Shown: piece by piece, positions 51,850 through 60,705 of the stretch
Numbering within the stretch: the first letter of the stretch is position 1
Layout of the letters: each line of letters starts with the position of its first letter
Source: Amycolatopsis jejuensis
Lineage (GTDB): Bacteria > Actinomycetota > Actinomycetes > Mycobacteriales > Pseudonocardiaceae
NCBI RefSeq assembly: GCF_000717335.1
Contig: NZ_JNYZ01000006.1
Span: 248,001 to 312,000 of the forward strand
Length of the DNA stretch: 64,000 nucleotides
Reading direction: 5' to 3'
Translations under genes and position numbers: made by a program
Notes under the pieces: model-generated
Databases searched by the model: none
Seen by the model: the letters and a program-made list of their open reading frames with translations, nothing else
What the model was told of the DNA's origin: nothing

Positions 51850-52506
51850 TCAAGGAACCAGTACGACCAGGGCGACTCCACCGGTGAGTGCGAGGTGCGG
51901 AAGGATCCGGCGCCGCCGCGGTGACACCCCTCGGGTCCGCCCGGTCGCCTGATCCGCCGGGATGGCAAGCGATTTCGGCGGGGCACACCCCGAGGTCTCG
52001 CCCGCAGCGCCGGAACGCGGCAAAGCCCCATCCGGTCGAGGTGGCGAGGGCGAAAGTGGTGCTGCTGAACAGAAGCAGCACGAGAGCGACCCCGAGATCG
52101 GTCCACCTGGCCCGGCTGTGCCCCGGATGCCGGGGCAGTCATCCGTCGCGCGAATTCTGGCAGAGAATCCGGGACGACCCGGCCAGAGCCGATGGTGGGC
52201 ACACCGGGATGGGTGCGAGGAATATGGAATACCGGGAGCCACGCCATGGCGCGCCGTACACCGAGGTGCCGCCGGATTCGGATACCCGCCCGGCTATTAC
52301 CGCGCAGGGGAAAGCTTGCCGCAAACCCGGCAACACCGAAACAGCCGACACCGGCCAGGAAGGGGTTCCGGCTGTTGCGGCGACAGTGCCGATCGAGAAC
52401 AGTGCCAGCACACCGCTCGCGATCCGGAACGCGTCCTTCCCGGTAATGGCTCGCCGCACGCCCCGGTCCGGAAGGAACGGCGCTTCCGGCAATGCGGGTC
52501 GGTCAT
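51850..52506 (-). pseudogene. Frameshifted remnant of a small membrane protein
   Basis: ATG at 52506 has a GGAGGAA site upstream with 10-nt spacing, but the coding sense breaks a few codons later. Hydrophobic segments then appear in succession in three different minus-strand frames: ASGVLALFSIGTVAATAG, then LGVALVLLLFSSTTFALA (~52080-52030), then LALTGGVALVVLVP ending at the stop 51850. Together they suggest a roughly 200-residue membrane protein gene with at least two or three indels. The family is not recognised. The alternative is non-coding DNA with chance hydrophobic runs. Confidence 0.4.
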
Positions 52507-52580
52507 CGGCAGTTTTCCTCCATTGCTGCGGGGAGGTGCGGAATGGGCCTGTCCGCATTCTGTCCGCGGTGGCCGTAATG

Positions 52581-52594
52581 TGCTCAGCTGAGCA
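52581..52594. promoter_or_regulatory. Perfect 14-bp palindrome, candidate operator
   Basis: TGCTCAGCTGAGCA is fully self-complementary and lies 75 bp upstream of the broken membrane-protein gene's ATG. It resembles a dimeric repressor site. The remainder of 52507-53177 shows no convincing gene. Confidence 0.4.
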
Positions 52595-53177
52595 TTGTCG
52601 TGATACGGGGAGACGACGGTGAGGTAAAGCGGCACGCTCCGCCATCCGGGGGAAATCCGGAGGGGGCAAGAGCTTCGCACGCCCGCACCGGCGGGAGGCG
52701 GTCGACGCGGTCGATCGCCCGCGGGATGACAGAAATTGGCCGGTGGAGCGGGAAATGGTCAATCCCCGGATTCCGGGAAACTGCCTGGTCCGGACCACCG
52801 GGTAGCGCTTCCGCCGCCGATCGGAGGGCCGGAACGGCATGCCGGGGGAGGGAATTGTCGTCATTCACCGGCCCGGGAAAAGGCAGGAACGGTGATTCCG
52901 CGCCGCGATACTGAGTGAGCAGGCAGAATCGGTGCTGCGTGATCGGTGAACGGCACGGCCGTGAATGTGCACGTGCATCTCGATCCGGCCCGGGCCAATG
53001 GAGTACCCGTCCGCACAAGGAAATTGCCGGCGGCCGTACACTGGGCTGGTGATCCACCAGATGGCATGATCTGCGGGCGGGATCGGGATTTCGAGGCCGG
53101 CCCGGGAATTCGGCGGTGCCGGGGGGCTGCCGGGATTCGGGAGACGGGGTCGCCGGCCACGTCGAGGAGAGGGGAGA

Positions 53178-53921
53178 GTGGTGATCGACCAGGAAGCACG
53201 GGTATTGCTCGTGGCGGATTGCGATGGCGTGGAGGAGATGGTCAAGGACCTGGAGCGGCACGGCCTGGAAACCGAGCAGGCGGACACCGGAGTACAGGCG
53301 ATGGCGACCGCTCGCGACTTCGACGTCGTCCTCATCGATCTCGACCTCGCCGATTTCGACGGGCTCACCCTGTGCAAGCGGATCCGGGAAGCCAGCCAGG
53401 TACCCATGATCGGGTTTTCCTCGACCGGCGAGCTCGACCGGGTGCTGGCGCTGGAAGGCGGCTGCGACGACTGCATCGTGAAGCCCTATCCCAGCAGGGA
53501 ACTCATGGCCCGCGTCGGTGCGCTGCTGCGGCGGGCACGGGCGCGGCCGCAGCCGGTGCTCGTCTTCGACCGGCTGGAGATCGACCCGAACCTGCGCGAG
53601 GTCCGGGTCGCCGGCCGGCTGATCGGGCTGACCCGCAAGGAGTTCGAGCTCCTGCACCTGCTTGCGGCGGAGCGGGGGAAGATCTTCTCCCGTTCGGAAC
53701 TGCTGCGGCGGGTGTGGTGCTACGACAGCCTCGACCCGGGGGTGTCGTCGCTGGCCAGCCGGACCATCGACACGCATTTGAGCAGTATCCGCAAAAAGCT
53801 GGGTTCCCCGCAGTGGATCGTCACGGTGCGCGGGATCGGCTTCCGGTTCAGCGACGAGGAGGCGCCGGGCGGAACGGACTGGGAGGAGCGGCTGGTCCGT
53901 TCCGACGGGGAAACCGGCTAG
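53178..53921 (+). CDS. OmpR/PhoB-family response regulator, orphan
   Basis: 247 residues from GTG 53178 (an adjacent GTG at 53181 is equally possible; GGGGAG lies just upstream). Receiver domain ~7-120: acidic pocket Asp14/Asp16, phosphoacceptor Asp54 (LIDLDL), Ser82/Thr83 and Lys102 (VKPY) are present. The C-terminal winged helix (~135-230) has the usual LTRKEFELLHLL and TVRGIGFRF motifs. No histidine kinase gene lies next to it, unusual for this family. It is convergent with the UvrA-like gene (8-bp gap). It could act on the clusters or on general physiology. Confidence 0.88.
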   Translation: MVIDQEARVLLVADCDGVEEMVKDLERHGLETEQADTGVQAMATARDFDVVLIDLDLADFDGLTLCKRIREASQVPMIGFSSTGELDRVLALEGGCDDCIVKPYPSRELMARVGALLRRARARPQPVLVFDRLEIDPNLREVRVAGRLIGLTRKEFELLHLLAAERGKIFSRSELLRRVWCYDSLDPGVSSLASRTIDTHLSSIRKKLGSPQWIVTVRGIGFRFSDEEAPGGTDWEERLVRSDGETG

Positions 53922-53929
53922 GGCGGAGA

Positions 53930-56155
53930 TCAGTCCGCCTCGTGCAATGCCTCGGCCGTGGCCGTACCGGTGATGCCGTCGACCCGGCCCTCGTAGAGGA
54001 TCCGCCCGCCGTGCTTGCCGGGGCCGGGGCCGAGGTCGATCATCCAGTCGGCCCGCCGGACGACGTCGAGATTGTGCTCGATGAGGATGACGGTGTGCCC
54101 GTGGTCGATCAGGCGGTCGAGATGGCTCAGCAGGAGGTCGATGTCGCTGAGGTGCAGGCCGGTCGTCGGTTCGTCCAGCAGGTACACTGTCGGGCCCGCC
54201 GAGTCCCGCAGTTCCCTGGCGATCTTCACGCGCTGGCATTCGCCCCCCGAGAGCGTCGTGAGCGGCTGGCCGAGCCGGAGATAGCCGAGGCCGACCTCGT
54301 CGAGGTGGCGCAGGGCGTTCCTGATCGGGCGGTCCGGAAGCCGGTCGATGGCGCCGGCGATGGTGAGGTCGTCGACATCGGCGATGGACAGCCCCTCGAC
54401 CTGGTACCGCAGGACCTCGGGGGTGAACCGCCGTCCCTGGCAGGTTTCGCAGACGGTTTCCTGCTCGTCCATGAAGGCGAGGTCGGTGCGGATGACCCCG
54501 AGGCCGTGGCACTCCGGGCAGGCGCCCTCGGAGTTGGCGCTGAACAGGCTTGCCGGAACGTGGTGGTGCCGGGCGAACATCCGGCGGATGGGCGCGGCGA
54601 TCCCGGTATAGGTGATGGGGGTCGAGCGGCGATTCGTGCTGACCGCCTTCTGGTCGATCACCACGGCATCGTGCTGGGCGACCAGTTCGGCGGCGAGACT
54701 GGACTTCCCGGACCCGGCCACCCCGGTGAGCACGGTCATCACGCCCAGCGGGATGTGCGCGGTGATGTTCTTGAGGTTGTTGCGCGTCGCGTCGGCCACG
54801 ACGAGCTGCCCGGCCGGGGTCCGCGGATCGGCCTTGACCGGACGGCGCCACGCCAGCGCGGTCGCCGTGGCGGTCCCGGCCGAGCGCAGGCCGGCGAAGC
54901 TGCCCTGGTACACGATCGTGCCGCCCTGCGCCCCGGCGAGCGGCCCGACCTCGACGATCTGGTCCGCCACGGCCATCACCGCGGGGTCGTGCTCCACCAC
55001 CAGTACGCTGTTTCCCTTGTCCCGCAACTGCTTGAGCAGGGTGATCATGGAGCTGACGTCGTGCGGATGGAGGCCGACGGTGGGCTCGTCGAACACGTAG
55101 AGCATCTCGGTGAGGCTGCTGCCGAGGTGCTTGACGGTCTTGATCCGCTGGGATTCGCCGCCGGAGAGCGTGGTGGTGGCGCGGCCGAGATGGAGATAGC
55201 CGAGCCCGATGGTGATCATCGCCTGCAACCGGTCGGCCAGCGCGGACACCACCGGTGCGACGGCCGGGTCGGTCACCCCGGTCACCACCTTGGCGAGGTC
55301 GTTGACCTCCATCCGCGCCAGCTCGCCGATGGTGTGGTCGAGCAGGGTGACGGTGCGGCTCGCCTCGGCGAGCCGGTCGCCGTGGCAGTCCGGGCATTCC
55401 GCGGAACGGGTGAACTTGGCGAGAGTCTGCTTCTTCTGCTCGGACATCTCGTCCGAGGTGTGCAGGTAGATGCGCTCGAATCGTTCGGTGATGCCCTGGT
55501 AGCCCTTGGGCAGCCGGTTCGCCAGCGCCCCGGCGCCGTACAGCAAGGCGTCCCGTTCGGCCTTGCTCCAGCGCCGCAACGGCTTCTCGAGGTCGAACAC
55601 GCCGATGTCGGCGAAGTTCGAATACCAGTAGCCGCCGGTGGCGAACCCGGGCAGCAGCACCGCGCCCTCGCGCAGTGACTTGCCCGGGTCGAGGAAGCGG
55701 TCGGCCGCGGTGACCACCACCTCGCCGAGGCCGGAACAGGTGGGGCACATGCCTGCCGGGTCGTTGAAGGAGAAGTGGTTCGACTCGCCGACGTGCGGGG
55801 TGCCCACCCGGGAGAACAGCAGCCGGAGGTAGGTCCAGGTGTCGGTGATCGTGCCGACCGTGGAGCGGGCGTTCCCGCCGAGGCGGCGCTGGTCGATCAC
55901 CACCACCGGGGAAAGCCCTTCGATCCGCCGGACGTCCGGCCGGGTCCACTTCGGCAGCCGGTTGCGGGTGTAGGGCGGGAACGTCTCGGTGAGCTGGTGG
56001 CCTGCCTCGGCCGCGATCGTGTCGAACACCAGCGACGATTTGCCCGAGCCGGACACCCCGACGAAGACGACGACGCGGGAGCGCGGCACATCGACGTCGA
56101 GCTGCCGGAGGTTGTGGGTGCGGGCTCCGCGGATCCGGATCTCGGTGGTGGCCAT
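53930..56155 (-). CDS. UvrA-like ABC ATPase, possible DNA-damage self-resistance protein
   Basis: 741 residues, shorter than housekeeping UvrA (~950) and lacking its UvrB-binding insert. Two ABC modules: GVSGSGKSS near residue 33 with signature LSGGESQRIK and DEPTVGLHP, then GVAGSGKSS with LSGGECQRVK and DEPTTGLH. Zinc-finger-type Cys motifs CPTCSGLG, CPDCHG, CPECHGLG and CETCQG are kept. This shape matches UvrA2/DrrC-type proteins; DrrC of the daunorubicin cluster protects the producer's DNA. The start (ATG 56155) begins with the usual IRGARTHNL motif. It is divergent from a WYL regulator 62 bp away, a likely regulatory pair. Such genes also occur outside biosynthetic clusters. Confidence 0.88.
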   Translation of the reverse strand: MATTEIRIRGARTHNLRQLDVDVPRSRVVVFVGVSGSGKSSLVFDTIAAEAGHQLTETFPPYTRNRLPKWTRPDVRRIEGLSPVVVIDQRRLGGNARSTVGTITDTWTYLRLLFSRVGTPHVGESNHFSFNDPAGMCPTCSGLGEVVVTAADRFLDPGKSLREGAVLLPGFATGGYWYSNFADIGVFDLEKPLRRWSKAERDALLYGAGALANRLPKGYQGITERFERIYLHTSDEMSEQKKQTLAKFTRSAECPDCHGDRLAEASRTVTLLDHTIGELARMEVNDLAKVVTGVTDPAVAPVVSALADRLQAMITIGLGYLHLGRATTTLSGGESQRIKTVKHLGSSLTEMLYVFDEPTVGLHPHDVSSMITLLKQLRDKGNSVLVVEHDPAVMAVADQIVEVGPLAGAQGGTIVYQGSFAGLRSAGTATATALAWRRPVKADPRTPAGQLVVADATRNNLKNITAHIPLGVMTVLTGVAGSGKSSLAAELVAQHDAVVIDQKAVSTNRRSTPITYTGIAAPIRRMFARHHHVPASLFSANSEGACPECHGLGVIRTDLAFMDEQETVCETCQGRRFTPEVLRYQVEGLSIADVDDLTIAGAIDRLPDRPIRNALRHLDEVGLGYLRLGQPLTTLSGGECQRVKIARELRDSAGPTVYLLDEPTTGLHLSDIDLLLSHLDRLIDHGHTVILIEHNLDVVRRADWMIDLGPGPGKHGGRILYEGRVDGITGTATAEALHEAD

Positions 56156-56217
56156 GATCAGGAACGTACCGCGAGATGTGGCCGGAAAATGTCCTCGACT
56201 TCTGGGATGCTGGCGGG

Positions 56218-57165
56218 ATGGCCGACGTGATGCAACGAGCGCTCGCGCTGCTGGTGCTGCTTCAGTCGGGGAAGGCGTTCAGCGGGGAGGAGCTGGCGGC
56301 GCGGCTGGACGTCCCGCCGCGGACCCTGCGGCGCGACATCAACCGGCTCCGCGGCTACGGGTATCCGGTCGAGACCCAGCCCGGCCCTGGCGGCTACTAC
56401 CGGCTCACCGCCGGGCGCACGATGCCGCCGTTGCTGCTCGACGACGACGAAGCCATCGCCACGCTGCTGGGTCTTGCCGTGCTCGGCGCCACCGGCACCG
56501 CCCGCGAGGGGAGCCTCGACGATGCGGCGACCCGTGCCTACGGCAAGGTCGACCAGTTCCTGCCCAAACGGCTGCGGCCGCGGGCCGCGGCCTTGCGCGC
56601 GGGGCTGGAGACGACCCCGACCCCGACGGCGAGCACCAGCGCGCAAGCGATGAGCACCCTCGCCGAAGCGATCGCGGGGGAGCGGGTCGTGACCTTCGAA
56701 TACGTGGGGGCGGCCGGGCAGGCCAGTACCCGCACGGCCGAGCCGTACCGCCAGATGCATCTGCTCCTGCACTGGTACCTGCTGGCCTGGGACACCGGCA
56801 AGCGGGACTGGCGGGTGTTCCGGATCGACCGGCTCACCGGGCTCCGCGCGACCGGGCAGACGTTTTCCGCGCGTCCGCTGCCCGCCGAAAGCGGCATCGA
56901 GTTCCTCCGCAAGGGAGTGCACCGGAACCGGCAGCGGGTGGTGGTGACCATTGCCGCGCCGATGCCGGAGGTGGCGGATGCGTTTTCCTTCCAGGACGTC
57001 GATCTCACTGCCACGGACGGCGGGACGCGGGCCGTCCTGATGGTCGACTCCTGGCAATGGCTGCTGCCCCGTCTTGCTTTTCTCGACGCCGATTTCACCG
57101 TCGAGGCGCCCGCGGAACTGCGGAGCGCCTTGCGGCGGTTCGGTGCCCGGCTCGGCAGTGCGTGA
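56218..57165 (+). CDS. HTH-WYL transcriptional regulator
   Basis: 315 residues from ATG 56218 (MADVMQRALALLVLLQ); the in-frame ATG at 56176 would add 14 non-conserved residues. N-terminal helix-turn-helix of the DeoR/YafY type (~5-60, with VPPRTLRRDINRLRGYGYPV), then a WYL domain (~145-230) containing HWYLLAWD and FRIDRL, and a C-terminal WCX-type extension. WYL domains sense nucleic acids or small ligands and often control DNA-damage responses. Its position divergent from the UvrA-like gene suggests it controls that gene and itself from the 62-bp gap. Confidence 0.88.
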   Translation: MADVMQRALALLVLLQSGKAFSGEELAARLDVPPRTLRRDINRLRGYGYPVETQPGPGGYYRLTAGRTMPPLLLDDDEAIATLLGLAVLGATGTAREGSLDDAATRAYGKVDQFLPKRLRPRAAALRAGLETTPTPTASTSAQAMSTLAEAIAGERVVTFEYVGAAGQASTRTAEPYRQMHLLLHWYLLAWDTGKRDWRVFRIDRLTGLRATGQTFSARPLPAESGIEFLRKGVHRNRQRVVVTIAAPMPEVADAFSFQDVDLTATDGGTRAVLMVDSWQWLLPRLAFLDADFTVEAPAELRSALRRFGARLGSA

Positions 57166-57191
57166 CCGCACCCCCGGCGGGGTTGCCTGCG

Positions 57192-58631
57192 TCAGCGGGG
57201 GCCCGCCAGTTCGAGAAGCACCCTGATTGCGGATTCCAGCGCGTAGTTCATGGAACCGCCGTTGGGTTCGTACGCGGTGTGCTCACCGGCGAAGTGGATC
57301 AGCCCCTCGGGACGGCGCGCCCGCTCCATCAGCTCGCTGTGGCCGACCTCGGGCAGCAGGTACGCGCCGGCGATGTAGCGCTCGTCGTCCCAGGCGAAAG
57401 ACGTGCCCAGCTCGAAGTTCTCACGCGCACCGGGCAGCAGGTCCTCGACCTCGCCGAGAGCGAAGTCGATCCGCTCCTCCCGGCCCATGCCCGCCACCGC
57501 CTGCGCGAACCAGCCACCGAGCCAGCACTCCAGGATCTTCCGTCCGCCGATCCGCCACGGGGTCGCGTCCCGCACCGTGCAGATCGGCCGGTCGGTGGAC
57601 AGCATCAGCTGCCGCTCGGGCCAGAACTGCTTGCGCATCTGGAGGAAGATCCGCGTGGCCGAGGCGTACCGCATGCGGCGCATCGTCGCGTGTTTCTCCG
57701 CGGGCAACCCGGCCGCGGCGAGGTCGATGCGCCGCATGGCGGCGAACGGCACGGTGACGACGACCCGGTCCGCAGCCAGGGTCCGGAGCCGGTTGCGGTC
57801 GAGGAACGTCACCTGCGCCCCGGCCTCGTCCTGCGCGATCCGCACGACGGGGGCCCGGTAGCGGATGCGATCCGAGATCGCGCCGGCCAGTGCCCTGGCC
57901 AGCGAGTCGGTACCGCCCTTGATCTTGTTCCACCTGGTCGTCGGGTCGGACATGGAGCGCGGGCCCGCTTCGTACCGCGCCCAGGCCATCGCCGACGCCG
58001 CGCCCAGGTCGCCGCCCTGCATCTCCATGAACAGCGGCTCGATCAGGCTGATCGCGCCGACGGAGGCGCCCCGGTCCGCGAGCACCTCGCGCACCGGGAT
58101 CCGGTCGAGCTCCCGCAGCCGCGGCGACGAGGTCCAGGCCGGTGCCCGCACCTCCGGCCCGATCTCGTCGTTCGGCCGGGTGACGTAGCGGGCCACCATC
58201 TCCCGGACGGTCAGGTCCTTCTCGTCCGGCTTCAGCCCGAGGAGCGCGGCGTGGCCGGCGATGGCGTCCGGCCGGAACCGCGTACCGCAGCGGTAGTACG
58301 AGAAATCCGTGCCGACGAGGTCGCTCGGCTCGGTTTCGAGACCCATCTCGCGCAGGTAGTGCAGCGTGTAGTCGCAGCGGGTGGTCACCGTCATCGCGCC
58401 GGCCTCGGCGTACAGGCCGTCGGAGAACGGAGCACGCAGGGTCCTGGTCCGCCCGCCGGGAAGGCGGTTCGCCTCCAGCACGGTGACCTTCGTGCCCAGC
58501 CGGGTCAGCTCGTACGCGGCAGCGAGCCCGGCCAGCCCGGCACCCACCACGACGACGTGCTCGATCCCGCGCAGCGGCGGCAGCCCCGCGTCGAACGCGG
58601 TCCTGGTCTCTTGCTGAGTCGGCCTGGACAC
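57192..58631 (-). CDS. Flavin-dependent amine oxidase
   Basis: 479 residues. GTG start at 58631 after AAAGGGA. The N-terminal FAD-binding motif is VVVGAGLAGLAAAYEL (~residues 26-41), followed by LEANRLPGGRTRT. The C-terminal FAD motif HFAGEHT with GGSMNYALES completes the family (monoamine and L-amino-acid oxidases). No signal peptide is seen. It is the last gene of a leftward operon, 31 bp after the MFS exporter. Possible roles are oxidation of an amino acid or amine as a pathway precursor. Such oxidases make starter acids for some actinomycete polyketides (for example guanidinobutyryl starters), but the sequence does not reveal the substrate. Confidence 0.88.
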   Translation of the reverse strand: MSRPTQQETRTAFDAGLPPLRGIEHVVVVGAGLAGLAAAYELTRLGTKVTVLEANRLPGGRTRTLRAPFSDGLYAEAGAMTVTTRCDYTLHYLREMGLETEPSDLVGTDFSYYRCGTRFRPDAIAGHAALLGLKPDEKDLTVREMVARYVTRPNDEIGPEVRAPAWTSSPRLRELDRIPVREVLADRGASVGAISLIEPLFMEMQGGDLGAASAMAWARYEAGPRSMSDPTTRWNKIKGGTDSLARALAGAISDRIRYRAPVVRIAQDEAGAQVTFLDRNRLRTLAADRVVVTVPFAAMRRIDLAAAGLPAEKHATMRRMRYASATRIFLQMRKQFWPERQLMLSTDRPICTVRDATPWRIGGRKILECWLGGWFAQAVAGMGREERIDFALGEVEDLLPGARENFELGTSFAWDDERYIAGAYLLPEVGHSELMERARRPEGLIHFAGEHTAYEPNGGSMNYALESAIRVLLELAGPR

Positions 58632-58662
58632 GGGAATCCCTTTCGTCGGAAGCAGCGGTGGG

Positions 58663-59871
58663 TCAGGACGAGGGCCCGGCGTCCGTCGCGGCCGGTGCCG
58701 GGGTGCGCTGCGCCCGCATCCAGTAGTCGGGAACGAGCGTGAGCAGCCCTGCGCACGCCATGATCGCGCCGGTCCACAGCGGTGCCGACAGCCCGAGCCC
58801 GGCGCCGATCCCGAGGCCGCCGAGCCAGGGGCCGATGGTGACCCCGACGTTGATCGCCGATCCGTTGAGCGCGTTCACCAGCGCGCCGTGGTTCGACACC
58901 GACATCACCCGCGCCGCCATCGCGGGGTTGAGCGGCAGCCCGATCAGGCCCAGCAGCACGGTGGCCACGACCGCCGGGACCTGGTGGGTGAGCGTCAGCG
59001 CGAAGCCGGCCAGCACCAGCGTCAGCGCGATGAGCCCGCCGGTCAGGATCGATCTCGTGTGGCGATCGGCGTAGCGCCCGACAATCGTGTTGCCCACCAC
59101 CGTGGCGACGCCGTAGACGGCGAACAGGATGGGCACCGCCGACGCCGGGAAACCGCTGCCCTGGGTGAAAATCGGCGAGAGGTAGCTGAAGCCGGTCACG
59201 GCCGAACCGATGACGAGGGCGTTGGTCGCATAGGCGCCCCACAGCCGTCCGTTGCGGAGCACCCGGATTTCCGCACGCAGATCGAGCATGTCGGCCGCCC
59301 GGTGGTCGGGCACCTGGTATCCGACGGCGGCCACGCACAGCAGCGCCAGCGCGCCGACGATCCAGAAGCTCGCCCGCCAGCCGAAATGGCTCTCGATGAG
59401 CGTCGCGACCGGCAGCCCGACCACCTGGGCGACCGTGATGCCGCCGTAGAGGACCGACATCGCCCGGCCCCGGCGTTCGGCGCCGACGAGCTGGACGCAG
59501 ACGGCGGCCCCCACGCCGAAGAAGGCCGACGCGGCGAGTGCGGTCACCACTCGCGAAGCCGCGAGAACCGCGTAACTCGGGGCCAGCGCGCCCATCGCCT
59601 GCCCGGCGACGAACACGATCAGCAGCCAGAGCAGCGACCGCTTCGCCGGGATCCGCCGCATCGCGATGGTGAGCAGCGGCCCGCCGACGACCATGCCCAG
59701 TGCATAGATCGAGATCAGCGCACCGACCGCGCCGATGGAGACGCCGAACTCGGCCGAGATCCCCGGGATCAGGCCGGCGACCATGATCTCGGTGGTGTTG
59801 AGGGCGAAGATCGCCACGCCCAGCACGTAGACGGCGAACGGCAGGCCCCGCTTCCGCCCCGGCCCGCTCAC
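58663..59871 (-). CDS. MFS drug-type exporter (DHA1 family)
   Basis: 402 residues from GTG 59871, which overlaps the upstream VOC gene stop (GTGA). A GTG at 59901 inside that gene is less likely. Twelve predicted membrane helices, starting FAVYVLGVAIFALNTTEIMV, with the motif A-like loop GPLLTIAMRRIPAKR after helix 2 and RFxDRxxxR-like YADRHTR mid-protein. It resembles chloramphenicol- and arabinose-type efflux proteins of the DHA1 group. In this operon it probably exports the pathway product or gives resistance. Confidence 0.88.
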   Translation of the reverse strand: MSGPGRKRGLPFAVYVLGVAIFALNTTEIMVAGLIPGISAEFGVSIGAVGALISIYALGMVVGGPLLTIAMRRIPAKRSLLWLLIVFVAGQAMGALAPSYAVLAASRVVTALAASAFFGVGAAVCVQLVGAERRGRAMSVLYGGITVAQVVGLPVATLIESHFGWRASFWIVGALALLCVAAVGYQVPDHRAADMLDLRAEIRVLRNGRLWGAYATNALVIGSAVTGFSYLSPIFTQGSGFPASAVPILFAVYGVATVVGNTIVGRYADRHTRSILTGGLIALTLVLAGFALTLTHQVPAVVATVLLGLIGLPLNPAMAARVMSVSNHGALVNALNGSAINVGVTIGPWLGGLGIGAGLGLSAPLWTGAIMACAGLLTLVPDYWMRAQRTPAPAATDAGPSS

Positions 59872-60644
59872 CGGGACTGCGGCAAGGAGAACGTGGACCA
59901 CCGGTTGCCGACCGGATCGAGGAACTGCCCGGCGACGACTCCGTTCGCGTCCGCGACCGGGCCCATCGCCGTCCGCCCGCCTGCTTTTTCCGCGCGCTCC
60001 AGCACGTCCCCGACGTCGGCGACGCGCAGGCCCGGGATGGCGTAGCCGGTCGCGCCGGCGATTCCGGTGAGGTCGAGCATGCCGCCGATCTCGTCGGGCG
60101 ATCCGGCAGGCCGGATGTGGTAGTACGCCACGCCTTCGGCGGCTTCGTCGCGTTCGGTGGTCCAGCCGAACGCCGCCTGGTAGAACCTCTGCGTCGCAAC
60201 GAGATCGGTGGTTCCGATCTCGAAGAAGGCCAGTGCGTTCAGCCCGGGCGCGGCGTGCCGCGGGCCCGGCTCGTCCCGTGGCGCCGGCTCGATCAGGCCG
60301 ATCCGGTTGCCCTGCAGGTCGATGGCGACGGCGTGCAGGTCACCCGCCGGTGTGCGCGCGGGCCGCTCGGCGATGGTGGCCCCGAGCGATTCCAGCTTGC
60401 GGACGGTCGCCGCCATTTCGGCGGACACCACGCCGATGCACGTCGTGTCCCGCTCACCGCTGCGCAGCGCCCCCATCGCGGTCGCGGACCCCGGCGCGGT
60501 GATCGTCCAGTAGTGCTTCGCATCGCCGGGCGACTCGAAACTCCAGCCGAAGAGCTCCTGGTAGTAGCTCCGGCTGAGCGACGGTTCGGTGGCGGTGATC
60601 TCGAACCAGCCCACTGTCGCCGGGCGGGCGTTCGAAGTACTCAT
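59868..60644 (-). CDS. Two-domain VOC (glyoxalase/bleomycin-resistance fold) protein
   Basis: 258 residues; ATG at 60644 follows AGGAGA by 4 nt, better than an in-frame start 16 codons upstream. Two VOC repeats: ~8-115 (GWFEITATEPSLSRSYYQELFGW) and ~135-255 (FFEIGTTDLVATQRFYQAAFGW). Each repeat ends in a typical strand, DLQGNRIGLIEP and DPVGNRWSTF. Such proteins are often small-molecule binders, drug-sequestering resistance proteins or metal-dependent enzymes. The stop overlaps the exporter start by 4 nt, so tight co-expression with the MFS protein favours a resistance or binding role. No specific reaction is claimed. Confidence 0.85.
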   Translation of the reverse strand: MSTSNARPATVGWFEITATEPSLSRSYYQELFGWSFESPGDAKHYWTITAPGSATAMGALRSGERDTTCIGVVSAEMAATVRKLESLGATIAERPARTPAGDLHAVAIDLQGNRIGLIEPAPRDEPGPRHAAPGLNALAFFEIGTTDLVATQRFYQAAFGWTTERDEAAEGVAYYHIRPAGSPDEIGGMLDLTGIAGATGYAIPGLRVADVGDVLERAEKAGGRTAMGPVADANGVVAGQFLDPVGNRWSTFSLPQSR

Positions 60645-60705
60645 CGATTCTCCTGTGTGTCGTGCGGTTTCTGCTGCGGGTGTGCGGGACACCCGGGTCT
60701 CGGGC

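Noticed and set aside
51829-51860. Weak inverted repeat (ggttcc/ggaacc) after the monooxygenase as a terminator
   Set aside because: Only about six pairs with a long loop; not strong enough to list.
52946-55678. 910-codon plus-strand frame opposite the UvrA-like gene
   Set aside because: Antisense to conserved Walker and zinc motifs; no domains of its own.
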